Assembly: GCA_018697195.1 (NCBI GenBank)
Contig: CM031858.1
Coordinates: forward strand, 90,615,120 to 90,679,119
Source of the DNA: Certhia americana
Taxonomy: Eukaryota > Chordata > Aves > Passeriformes > Certhiidae
Direction of reading: 5' to 3'
DNA length: 64,000 bases
Shown: positions 36,906 through 48,656 of the stretch, one piece after another
Layout: the number at the start of each line of letters is the position of its first letter
Numbering within the stretch: the first letter of the stretch is position 1
Made by a program: the position numbers and the translations under genes
Notes under the pieces: model-generated
The model's input: the letters and a program-made list of their open reading frames with translations, nothing else
The model's database searches: none
What the model was told of the DNA's origin: nothing

Positions 36906-38466
36906 AAGTTCATTCTTTAATTATGGTTTGGATGTAGCTAGGCACCAGGGCTGTTGTACATGTATGCCTTCTCAGTTCACTTGAATCATTAATTAGTCAC
37001 ATGTAACGTATAGCTGAGATAACATATTGGGTTTTGACTTGGGATCTATTTGAAACCAGGTGATAGGTGGAACATTTGTATTATTCTGCTTTTCTACTTA
37101 TTTTCTAATTATTCTACTGTTACAGAAGCCCAGGTGGTAATTTTTGGTTATTCTCAAAATTCCTCAAGGCAGCTCTTGCTGTTTCATGTCTGATTATTAC
37201 ACTTAAATGTGTCAAATGTCGGTGGGAGTGGAATGTCCCAAAGGCTGCTCTCTGTGATTTCTGCTGCAGAAGTGATCGAATTGTACACAGATAAGACATT
37301 GAAAACTAAATCTTCAACGAAAGCTATTGTTCTGTGAACAGCATCTACAACAGTCTTTTCCATGCAGTTAAGATACTTAACAGATGTTATGTAGTTAAAA
37401 CAATATGTAAATTTAAGATTGTAACCAGTTGTATAAAAACAAGAATTTGAGATACTTTCCCAATCCAGCTAAAGATACTGCTGCAAGAATCCTTGTAATG
37501 GAAATAAAGAGTCCTTTTGCCACAGGACAGCTACCAAACATCCTGTTTAGCAGATTTGGCTCCTTATATGAATATTACCCTATATCAGGGTTTGTCATTT
37601 AATACCTGTCATCTACTATTCTAGTGACACAGATTCAGAAATGAGGTATAATAATTAAAAAAATAAAACAACACTTTATTGGTGTAAAGAAATTCCTTAA
37701 CTAATGTAACTTGAAGACAATAAGAGGTGCCATATATTACCTTAGTGGACAGCATGGATTCAAGGTCTTTTCCTGGTTTAGAATAAGATTTTACGAAATG
37801 TGAACACACCTAAGTTTATCTTATTAGTGGTGAAATTTATTTCATCTAATGTTAACGTGAACTGCTCCTTATCATTAGACTGTTTTTACAAGTAATTTTC
37901 AAATTATTTTGGAAGAAGTGTTTCACTAAAGGAAAAGCTTATGTGATAATTTTATGCCTCTGAAAATTCTGAAAATGCTTAATTTACAGATATATGTTTC
38001 ATAACATGCCAAATCTAGGTGTCAAATCTATTAAGTTCTGCTAAAAGATTTTTCCTCAGTGATCACACTTAAAAAGAGGAAAATGCAGATAGAAGGATAC
38101 TCCAAGAAAAGATATTATGTTCAGGAATGTAGTGATGACTATTATTTTCATGTCTTAGACCTACTCCAAGAATGGCAGACTACATCCAGTCTCCTGTCTC
38201 ACTTTCTGAGCACTGCCAGCTCAACTGAGAACCTTATAGTAAGTTATCAGATAGTGGTTAAGGTAAGTTACTCTATTAATTTGTGGTACTCCAATTCAAT
38301 TAATTAGGTTCCTACCTGGAGAATACAGAGAACACTATTTTCTTTTTTAAAAAATTTATTTCCTGGAGAATAGGAGGCTCCAGGAAGATGTTCTTGCTTC
38401 ATTTCAAAGTATAAAGTAGACATACATGTAAGATTGAGAGACACTTTCTTCCAAAGCTATCTTTCT
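36906..38466. other. unique sequence, no gene seen
   Basis: No gene recognised. The part 37140-37530 is balanced, keeps a few CpG (TGTCGGTGGG, GATCGAATTG, CAACGAAAGC) and may be a conserved noncoding element; evidence is weak. The 82-codon frame at 38059-38307 has no known motif. Confidence 0.4.
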
Positions 38467-38728
38467 ACCAGGATTAGGAAAAAGGGCAAAAACTTTAAAC
38501 TGATAGAGGGTAACGGAACATAAGCAACAATTTTTCCTATGATGAAGGTGGTAAGACACTGGATCAGATTACCCAGAGAAGTTGTGAATGCCTCATTCTT
38601 TGAGGTGTTAGAAGTCAGGTTGGATAGGGTTCTGAGTAACTTGGTCATGTAGAAGGTATTCCACGGCACATGGGTTAGAGGAGATGGCCAAGAAAGGTTG
38701 TTTCAACCCAAATCATTTTATGATTACA
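38467..38728 (+). mobile_element. CR1 LINE 3' end, diverged
   Basis: Plus strand: GGATTAGGAAAAAGGGCAAA, ACTTTAAACTGATAGAGGG, ATGAAGGTGGTAAGACACTG, GATCAGATTACCCAGAGAAG, TTGTGAATGCCTCATTCTTT and GGTTGGATAGGGTTCTGAGT, ending TTTTATGATTACA. It follows the CR1 consensus in order from the end of ORF2 through the 3' UTR, with an internal loss between 38515 and 38540. The minus-strand frame at 38457-38669 is antisense to it and not a gene. Confidence 0.9.
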
Positions 38729-41654
38729 CTTTTTTTGTATTATTTTATAATTTCAAAAATCACATGGAAATACTGGGTTGTCTATTAACAGACAGTGCAA
38801 ATACAAGTGCTTATTTTCTTGCTCATAGTTCTACAGAGTATTCAGAGATACAGAAGGTTCCAGAGCTCTAAGAAGCAAGTTCAGTAACCAGACAGAGCCT
38901 GGCTGTGTCAAGTTTGTAGAAAAAAAAATATTTTCTGATAAGCATTTGCCAGACTGTAATAGAAAATAATAGAAAAATTTTGAAAGGGCCTAAGAGTTGC
39001 ATGCAATAATTGCTACTTTTCAACTGAAGTATTTTAGCACCATGATATGTCTAATTTTTGGCCTACTCTAACCTAAAATTGATAGCAAATACCTTGTCAT
39101 CACTTGGCTTTGGTTAACATTGATCTGACTGCTGTTGCTGGGAAAGTTTCATCACTCAAACTATATCTGATAGAATTCAGTAGAAAATATCTATCTAGAG
39201 TTTATTTTCAGATGAGACATTTGATACCTTTTGTTTCTCTCTACCCTTTCTAGATTGTTTTCTTTTATTAGGACTGCACAGGCACTGTCAGAAACACTGA
39301 AATTTTGCAATGATCTCCAGGAGCACAGGAAATTGTCTGTTATCACCTTGACTTGGTCCCTGCCTACTGTAGTTTCAAGAACCAGAATTCAGTCTTGTGT
39401 CAGAGTCAGTACTTCCTCCATTTTTAATACAGAACATTTCTTAAAGTACCACTAATAGTCTGATTCTTTGGTCTTGAAATGTTTGGTTTTAGTACAGGTA
39501 GAGACAGATTCTAAAAATATGATCAGATTCTAAGTGGGAATACAAATCTCACTACAATATGCAGCATTTTCAATTTTTAATGCTAGTTCACTTATAACTA
39601 AAAATATAAAGAAAAGAAAACCCTTTTGATAAAGTCTTTTGAAAAATATGTTCATGAAATAGCTAAAATGCATGTAATACATCATAACAATGAATTTTAA
39701 AGAGGTATTGGAATATGTTAGGCCAATAGAAACCAAGCTAACTTCAATACATTGTAACTGTGATTTGTGTAGCTGGCTTCTTTTGTGACCTACTGAAATA
39801 TTTATAGTGGACAGAGAAAAGAAGCAGTCACAACTGCAAATTCCTGCAGCTGGGGAGATCTATGTCACTGTGGGCTTCACTGAGACAGCTCTGTCCTAAT
39901 TTCCTCTGACTTTGAATATGTGCAAATCACAAGAAAATATGAACTGACTACAGACTGAGAAAATCAGTAAAGACAGAAAATCATTTCAGAACACAGTGTT
40001 ATCAATATTTTACTTACTCAGGACTAAACAAGTTCTTCAGAAATTTGCAACCCTAATTTCAAGAAATTTATACAATTTCTTTAAAGCAGTGATGAATAAA
40101 GAAAATCCATGAAGAAAATAAGGTTGCTGTTTTTTCATGTTGATTCACATGACACAAAAGAAAAAATTGTCTAAATTTATCATAGGTGGACAACTTTAAG
40201 CTTTATTCTGGATTGCTATAAAGAATTTCTAAAAACATTTATAATATTCTCTGATGCCTATGTTCTGTATACTAATATCTTCTGAAATCATTCTTGGAAT
40301 TCATTAACACTGACATGGCAGTGACCTTGAATTCAATGATCAATGTCGTGATGCTATTAAAGAATTTAACATTAAATGTCCTGATACCCAGAAGCAAAAG
40401 GGTAAGCTTTGTTTCAGCCTCAATCATCTTCTAAAATCCCATGGTGATGGTTTAAAAGTTTGGGATCTTTTAATGTTTTTTTTTGTTTTAAAGGAAACAG
40501 GAAGTAGTTGGCAACCTTGACCTTTGTCAGTCTGGGTTCCCAATTTGATTAGTTCAAGGACAAATGAGGCTTCCTCATACCAAAATCTGTTCTGGATATA
40601 TTGCTCTGTAGCAAATTTTCACTCAACTAGAGGAAAGCAAAATATCAAAAGCAATCAAACAAAAATATCAGTTAGCCTTCATCTTGATGGGGTGGGGTAA
40701 CTGGCTGAGTGCTAATCCATTGTGCTGGATCACTTTGATTGAGGATGTCAGCAATACCTGAGACGGCGGGGTAATACAGGAAAATGTGTTAAAGAAACGT
40801 CAAAAGGTTTTGATCAAATTAAAATGTCTAGGGCATACTCAAGGCAATCAGCTTCAACATAGAAGTTCAAAATACAGAAGAGGAACATGCTGGAGGGTGG
40901 ATTTTCTGTTGTTTATTTTTTTCCTCTTTCTCAGAATGATTGCTTACCTACTTAGCAAAAACTATCATTGTTTATCTTGTCATCTCTGCACACAAGGCCT
41001 CCTGAATCTCCTAATACAAAATATCATAAATTAATAGGGAATTTTCCCATCATTCTTAGACATCTGTCAGTTTTTATGAATTTTTTATAAGAGGTTGCAT
41101 AGTTTTTCTCTCACAGCTTACTTTTACTAGGGAATTTTTATTCTGTGGTAATATTTAATCTTTTCAATATTCTCTGTAAAAAGGCCAAAGAAATCTAGCT
41201 GTATTTGACAAGGAATAAGCTAGTGTTAAAACAATGTTATGTATGCATCTGCGTTACCTTTGCTCTTTTTGTGTCTTAGAAAAAATATTCTGTGATAAGA
41301 TACACAGAAATTTTGCTTAAAGAAAGCAATAGCTGTTTCCAGAAAACACTGTTGTGTTAAACCTTACATTAACTGAACGCAAAACTTTGATAAGTCAGAA
41401 TTAATAGTTTCCAGTCAACTTTCAAAGAGATAGTACCACATAAGTCTTCCAATTAAAAAGAAAATTAATGCATACAGAAAGCATTATAAATAGCATCAAA
41501 TATAGCAAACCATATTTGGAATACTTTGATTAAATTTTAAACTAAATCTGTTGGTAGGAATTACAGATGATAATATGTCCCTCAAAGTTCCTCTCTTCAT
41601 CATGATTGCATTTATTCAAATACAAAGTATTAACATGATATTTACATTCCTGTA
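38729..41654. other. unique AT-rich sequence, no gene seen
   Basis: About 2.9 kb without a recognised gene or repeat. Frames of up to 82 codons (40786-41034) have no known motif. Confidence 0.45.
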
Positions 41655-42300
41655 TTTTTAGTATATTACACTTAAACACATTCTCCTCTGATCTGGTCTG
41701 GGAGCTGAAGTCTTAGGCTTTGAGTAGGGTAGATCACTATTGCTTTAGAACACTTAGAAGATCTCTCACCTAACAGCAGGGCAGCAGTCTCCACTGCCCT
41801 CAGAGCTCTCAGGTTTGCCCTTCACTTGCAGGCAAAAGTCAAACATAACCAGAATTGTACATGAGGGAGGCCCAGTGCTCACTACAAGCATCTCTTTTGA
41901 TCCTAAGTGGAGCCACAGAGATCTATAGATCTGCCTTTTGCTGCTGTGATTAAAACCTTTCCTCCTTCCTCAGAGTTGAGTAGTGACCAGGCACATTGTG
42001 TCAGATTGTTCATTTGCCATGAATTTTTTTTTTTCCCCTACGATCTCAGAAGCAGCTACTGAGGCAGTCCAGTAACCACCACAGAGCTGTTTCTGGGTCT
42101 GCCTGGGCTCTCCAAGCAGAGCATAGCAAGGCAGGGCAGCACTGCACAACACATGTGTGTAAAGACATAGAACATCCCAGCTGAATTCTGTATCTCTGCC
42201 CAGTGCTTCACCCACCTCTTTCTTTGGGCTCAGGCATGTGGTGTACATTTCCATGCAGTACCTTTCCTTATAATAATGCTGCAAAACAAGTCATGGTGCC
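41655..42300. other. GC-richer unique block
   Basis: A block of balanced composition including a 104-codon minus-strand frame (41970-42284) without a recognisable domain. A 14-bp perfect palindrome, AGATCTATAGATCT, lies at 41919-41932. It could be unique sequence or an unrecognised old repeat. Confidence 0.35.
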
Positions 42301-42419
42301 AGTGATGGGGGTTTCTTTTGAAATGCAATAAAATGAAAAAACAGCATAAACCAATTTAATAGCTTTAAACTGAACAAATAACAGAACAGATTTTTTCCAG
42401 ACCATTTTATTACCTTTTG

Positions 42420-43330
42420 AGACTGAGAAATCCAGCCTCCATCATTATCCATTATTTTAGTTTGTGACTTTGTTGTTTTTCAGGAAGACCCTTCTTTATG
42501 GGAATAAGAGCCGCAGATGGCATAAAGAGATTTTGTGCAGGAATGTCAATTAACACAAATTATTAGTTCAGAGACATCACTGCAAACCTACTTCATACCC
42601 AGAAGCAAGAAGTACTGCAAATAATATATTCATCATAAATATTGCCATGTGCAGAACAGAGGAATAGGCGAACTAATCTCTGACTTGCCTCAGCAGCATA
42701 CTATATTTTTTCCCAAATCAGTGCTCCCTGTGGCATCCTCTCTGTATTCCATGTTGATTTGTTCAGCTTACCCTGTTTGAATTTCCTAATAATGACTGAA
42801 TAGTGGATGAGTGTTTTTGATAACTTGGTAGAGAGCTATCTTGCTGGTTAGAAGTGTAACAACCTTCTGAGCTGCCCAGCTTCTGAGTTCTGCATGAGAT
42901 TTAGGATGATAATTGTGATGGTGACTATTTCTCAGCTAATCTTTAAAGCTTTCTTGAAAAAAAATAGAAATAAAAAATAAGATAAAAATAAATAAATAAT
43001 TAGATGACTAGTGGGAGGGAGGTGGGAAAAATAACAGCAGTGTTCAGGCCTGTAATCACAGCAGTGGCTGCCCCTGTCCGTGTCTAATGTAAGGGTTATG
43101 GAATATCATAATCCCTTCTCTGAGCTCCTTTACAGCAGCAATGATGACTAAATTTCTTGTGTCTTATCACACTGTCACAGACTGGAACTAGGAGAAGGAA
43201 CTCTGAAGAAAACACAGCATGAAAACTGGAGAGCAGATGATCAGATTAGCTGCTATTGGATTTGTTAGCAGGGCCACAATCTGACTGAAACAGGCTCGAT
43301 TCCGAGGCCCATGGAGATTTAAACCATCAG
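42420..43330. other. possible conserved noncoding block
   Basis: About 900 bp of mostly balanced sequence without long open frames, interrupted by the A-rich tract at 42957-43000. It carries TCAATTAACACAAATTATTA, CCTGTAATCACAGCAGTGGC and a CpG-retaining GGCTCGATTCCGAGGCCC. The texture resembles developmental enhancers. Evidence is indirect. Confidence 0.28.
42957..43000 (+). repeat. A-rich (AAATA)n low-complexity tract
   Basis: Degenerate AAATAG/AAATAA/ATAAATAA units over about 44 bp. Confidence 0.8.
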
Positions 43331-44180
43331 CTCTCCCCCTTGCCCCTTATCCCTATCACACCATTATTTTTTTTTTTTAAATATATATCCCCCTTCCCCA
43401 CAAAACACACATCCTTTTACCTATTTTAAGTCATCTTCCAAAAGGATGAGGTTAAGAGTTTAACACTTCACAGGTTCCAGTGGTATCAGATGAGTTGATG
43501 GATTTTGAGTAAGTGGATCCATCAAAAATACCACACAAAAAAATCCCCAAATAAGACTGAAAAGCAGCATCCCTTTACTATTTAGTGAGATTTCCTCCAT
43601 TTTACAAGGCTTCTGCAATGGCACTTTACAGACATCTGCTATAATGTGACCACTTGTGCTGCCAGCATGATCCCTAATGTAGATTACATACCACCCACAG
43701 TCATAGAGAGTGGGAGGAACAGAGTGAGTGTAGCCCAGTCATGATGGGCTAGATCCAATCCTCATGATAGTAGCTACAAATCTCACTGCATAAGGTAAAA
43801 ATTTAGTCTGATGATGTTGGCAGCTTCCAGTTTATAAAAACCAATTGAATGCTATATTGCCTAAAAAAGGAGTCCTTTTTTTCATGATGAAGAGTAAAGG
43901 TAGTACACATTCAGCTTTATATTTCAAATCAAGTTGCAGAGTAAACCAAATACAATATGGTAGAGCACCCACTGAAACAGAGGAAACGACACAGAAGATT
44001 TTAAGGAAACCTGATAGAGGACATACTTAATAGGTATGAAGACTTGTACGAAAGAAGCTTAACTGTACAGCAAAGTGAAAAAGTTTTGTGTACAACAATA
44101 ACAACAAAAAAAGTAAGTAGGGCATTGAAGTCTTGAATTCTGCAAAGAAATATTCATAAAACACAAAAATGGATACCTGC
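43331..44180. other. unique sequence, no gene seen
   Basis: Contains a C-rich stretch (43328-43352), a T13 run and ATATATATCCCCC near 43380. No gene or named repeat recognised. Confidence 0.5.
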
Positions 44181-44213
44181 CTGTGCAAAAAAAAAAAAAA
44201 AAAAATTGCACAG
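44181..44213. repeat. A19 run inside an 8-bp inverted repeat
   Basis: CTGTGCAA at 44181-44188 and its exact complement TTGCACAG at 44206-44213 enclose the A run (44187-44205). The unit could extrude as a hairpin with an A-rich loop. Confidence 0.85.
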
Positions 44214-44909
44214 TTGGGGTTTTAGTTTTCAGTTTAAGATGCAAACCAGGTTTCTATTCTTACTAGGGCCAAATACAGTACTTTCCAAATAAATCATCCC
44301 AAAAGAAACAAAGCCATACCGAGATCCAGCTCTGCAATTATCTTGATGAAACACTGCATTCACAAGAGTGATAGTTAGATACAGAAAAGAACTGCAAGAG
44401 TTCTTGACTGATAACTCCATCATGCTTTAAATTTAGAATATTTGAGCACCTGTAACTCTGAAACCTATATTTCAATCTCCTTCAAAAATCTACTTCCATG
44501 GTAGAATCTGTGGTTCTAATTTAAGGTCATTTCAGTGAGGGGTCTCAAGTTACAGTGGTTCTATAAACTTCATGAGATATTCATTTATATAGATATGGAT
44601 TTATTTCAAAGGCATTTCAAGAGTTTTTTTCTTTGAAGCTACCATAGAAATAGATCCTTTATTTGCTTCCTGTCTTTTGCCAAATATTCTTCCCCTTATA
44701 CTCAAAACACCAAAGAACTTCATGTGCATGACCTACAGCATTCTTGCTATCTGTACTGATCCATGTAAAACTATTTGATCATCCATTTAAGACAAATATT
44801 TTTATTTTTCAAGACGATATTTTGATGTGCTAATAAGACCCACCCAAAGTCAGTCTTTGCCATGATCCATCCTTAAGAATACAGACAACACCTCCAGATA
44901 CTGTGCTCT
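44214..44909. other. unique sequence, no gene seen
   Basis: No gene or named repeat recognised. Confidence 0.5.
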
Positions 44910-44974
44910 GATTAGTCATTATTTACCCAATGACTACTCAATTATTTACCCAATTAGTCATTATTTACCCAAAT
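44910..44974. repeat. three-copy short tandem repeat
   Basis: The word ATTTACCCAA occurs at 44921, 44944 and 44963 within copies of an (A)TTAGTCATTATTTACCCAAT-like unit. The spacings are 23 and 19 bp, so the copies are imperfect. Confidence 0.8.
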
Positions 44975-47935
44975 AGATAGTATAAAAATGTTTTTAGACA
45001 TCATAATGCTGAATATCATAGCTGGAGTTCTTTTGACTAAATAAATAACAATTGCTATTGAGGAAAGCCACTTCACACTCACTGTTTACTATATCAACTG
45101 TAACAGCTGATATAACTACTTGTAAATGTAAAATATTTTGTTTTGGGAAGTTTTTTTTGAGACCAAGTAATACCCACGAGATGTTGCACTGCAAGATGGT
45201 TTGAGGAAATAGCTAGATCCAATTACTCAGAAAATTTGCTGGAACATTACTCCTCATATTTACTGAGATAAAAAGTTTGCTTTCTTCACAGATCTTTGTC
45301 TTATTCTGGTATATTCTTTAGCCAAGTAATAGTGTCAGCACAGTATCTGAAGGACTTGGGTTTTGGGGTTCTTTAGTTTGGTTTTGTTTGTTCGATTGAT
45401 TGATTTTTAATTTATTTCTTTTCAGAAACTGCCATGCAACGTTTCTAGAAGAAAACCTCATATTTAGATGTAAATTATGTTTGTGAAAACTTCTTTCAAA
45501 GTCCACTTGAAAACTGAAATAGTGTGTTACAACAACGTCCTTCATGACCCAAAGAAATACATTTATAAGACTTTGAATCCTAATAAAAATTGAGAGCTAC
45601 AGAAATGTTCAAATATGGCCATATTTTCATGTTTTAAAGCCTTATCTTGCCAGCAGGGTTATCTGACATTTGTGATTATTTATAAAAGTTCACATGCATT
45701 TCAAAATTGTGGATTTTACATAGGTGTTAATTTTTACTTTTCACAGAAATGATCTCTCTTGTTCTTGCAATTGCCTCTAGCACATCAAAAGCAAAAAGAA
45801 AACTGGAACTGAGAACTTGGATTTTAAAAAGAATAATCAACTTTTGGAGAAGGACAAAAGAAAAAATCTTTTTTCAGCTTTTCCTGTTAAGCTATGAATT
45901 TAAAAATCTTAGGATTCTTCAGGTTTAATTCTATACCAAACCCAACTTTGATTAATAGTTGTATTTGTTACATTAGTATGAAATAATGTAAGGAACAGTT
46001 GCTTGATTTCTGAAACTTTCTTCTTACTTATGTGGTGAATGTAATAAAGAATATATAGTTGCCTAAAAGGACATATGAAATATAAAGATGAGATATTTAA
46101 AACCTGAAGATGAAGGGGCATCACAGAAGAATCTAAAATCCTAAAGAGTTCTGGAAACCACACAGTCCCATGCTTCAGTCTATAAGACCATAAAAGACAT
46201 CCAAACCACTGATTGTTCAGAGAAAATAAGATACTAAGATACTGCCTTTGTAAATAATCTACCCCTCTCTTTTTACCCAGAATAAGATGAGACTAAGTAT
46301 AATAAGAAATTTTGGACTCATGGTGTCTGTCACTCAGATCAATAGACATGCAAAGCAAGGAAATGCGTGTACAATGTACTCTAATGAAAGGTATTTTAAT
46401 ATGATAAAAGTGCATATGGTTTATATCAAGATGTCTTCAATCAAAAGAGCAAATTTATTTTTCAGGGAAACAGAAAGGATGAAACAATATTTAACTATTC
46501 AATTGTTCATCCAAACTACAGATGCTTAATATTTTCATAATATACTGAAAAAATACAAATTAAAAAACATGCCATATAAATTTTTCAGCTGATCTGCCTC
46601 CTTCAGTTTCTAGACCTTTACATTTGATAAAGTAAATCATCTTGAAACATAGATGGAGTGAAAGAACCTACAGCTAATAAGCTAGTCCACTTCTTTTTAA
46701 TTATACTCACATTGTTCTTTCAGGATCCATCACAATATTTTTTTCAATATAGTTTTGATGGATATTTTCAAACAGAAAAGTCTTGTAGTTCACAGAAAGA
46801 TAATTTTACAGTAAAAAAAATCCTTACTACTGTCTATTACTATAACATTTGTCATAACATGTGTCTGTGCACAGAGTGAAAGCAAAGGTGCATCTCAGCA
46901 CACACTGTCCTGTCTCTGCCAATGGTACTAAGAGGCTGGCTAAGGAGAAGCATGAAAACAAAATAAATTTTTAAAGATGCATTGACAAGTACTCTCTCAG
47001 CCATCAAAAGCTTGCATTTTAGAGATTTCCTGAACCAGAAGTGGTGTCTATGTTTTTGCTAATCCTCAAAGGATTTCTACTTTATCAATTTTTCCAGTGA
47101 CCCCTTACATTCCACTAAATTTCCAACACCTGCAACATGTAGTATATTCTCAGAGGTCATTACCTTTAAACTCTTGTAGAAACCTATATTGAAAGGAGTC
47201 GTTTAAATTCTCTTTCTGGTTCATAAAGGGTGACTGCAAAGAATTGACTTAAAGGAAGTCTTGACAACTCAGATTCAAGTCTATGCTGTGAACATCTAAG
47301 TTAGCTAAGATGAATTCCAACCTTTCTGCCAGTTACAGTTCTTCTGGGGCAGTGTCAGATACAGCAAAATTAATCAATCTTCACAACTGCTCCCAATTCC
47401 CAATAAAATACAGACTAAACTTCTAGAAAAGTCAATATGGAATTTCAAAGGGAATCGTATCTTTATAAATTCCATTGATTCAAAAGCATTAAAGTCCCTC
47501 TTCTCTGAAATTATTGTCAGTACATTAAAGGATGGTATAAATGTTCACAAAATAAAATCTTCCAACAAGAAAACCCTAGTTGAATGGTCACAGTAGATGC
47601 CTAAAATGTTCAGTAATTTCCCCTTTGCTTTTATTTCTTTATATAAAAGAAATAAAAGCCTATTTTATTTTATATTCAGTTCAAACAGTGAAAACCATGC
47701 AATACCTAGCACTAGTTTACACACCAGGAGTTCTAATATCATGCTCCCAGTGTTTTGCTAGATTTCCAATATAAATACAAATATAGGGTTGACAATGTTA
47801 TCTGGGTATCCATGTTTGATTTTATAAGTGTGTCTCTGCTTAGACTAAGAATTTTTCTTTTTCTTCTGTAATATGTTAAAGAGTTTAAATTTCAAACTCA
47901 TTGTCTGGCAATCAATATGAAAATACTATAAAGGA
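44975..47935. other. AT-rich unique sequence, no gene seen
   Basis: About 3 kb with only short frames (up to 84 codons, 45909-46163 minus). No gene, RNA or named repeat recognised. Confidence 0.5.
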
Positions 47936-48190
47936 AGTGTGGCAGGGGAGACATAGAAAGAAAGAGAGAAAGCAAGAGAAAGAGAAAGACATAGTAAGAA
48001 AGCAAGATAGTGAACAAGAAGGAGAGAGAAATTAGACAAAAGAGAAAAGAAGTTTGCCAGAAAAAAAGGTGAGAAAGAGAATGGAATGGGGACATGAATA
48101 GTGTGATGAAACAGAGAGAGAGAAAGGAAGAGTAATAAATGGCCAAAAAGAGGAAAAAAAAATAAAAAGAAAAGAAAAGAAAGACAAATA
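47936..48190 (+). repeat. purine-rich (GA/GAAA) tract, about 250 bp
   Basis: The plus strand is almost entirely A and G in GAAAGAAAGAGAGAAAGC- and AGAAAAGAAAAG-like units with sparse T/C interruptions. The minus-strand frame at 47898-48146 (S/F/L-rich) is its complement and not a gene. Confidence 0.9.
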
Positions 48191-48267
48191 GATAATCAGG
48201 AAGCTATAGAAATAGTACCAAGAATTCAGGAAGGATAATGCAAAATATGAAAAAGTAGAAATTTATT

Positions 48268-48656
48268 GGAATGAGTCCAGACTAGAGCCACAAATTTGAT
48301 CAAAGAGCTAGAGCACATCTCCTATGAAGACAGGCTGAGACAGTCTGGAGAAGAGAAGGCTTCAGAGAGAATGTATTGTACCTTCCAGTGCTTGCAAGGA
48401 GGAGAGCTCACTAGACGGCCAGAGAGGTACGAAAATGTGTAGCAGTAGAACAAGGGGCAATTCCTGTAAGCTGAAAGCAGATATTCTAGATAAAATATTC
48501 AGAAGAAATTCTTTATAATGAGCGTGGTGAGGCACTAGCACAGATTGCCCAGAGAGGTTATGCACTCCTCTGTCCTGGAGATGTTCAAGACCAGGCTGGA
48601 TGGTGCCCTGAGTAAACTGGTCTAGTGAAAGTTTCCCTGTCCATGGTAGGGAGGCC
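48268..48656 (+). mobile_element. CR1 LINE fragment lacking its 3' end
   Basis: Plus strand: AGCTAGAGCACATCTCCTAT, GAAGACAGGCTGAGACAGTC, TGGAGAAGAGAAGGCTTCAG, AGAACAAGGGGCAATTCCTG, AGAAATTCTTTATAATGAGC, GTGGTGAGGCACTAGCACAG and GGTGCCCTGAGTAAACTGG, stopping at about CCATGGTAGGGAGG. This spans the end of ORF2 and the start of the 3' UTR. Unusually, the last 60 or so bp with the octamer end are missing, so the copy has been cut at both sides. It lies just after the purine tract. Confidence 0.95.
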
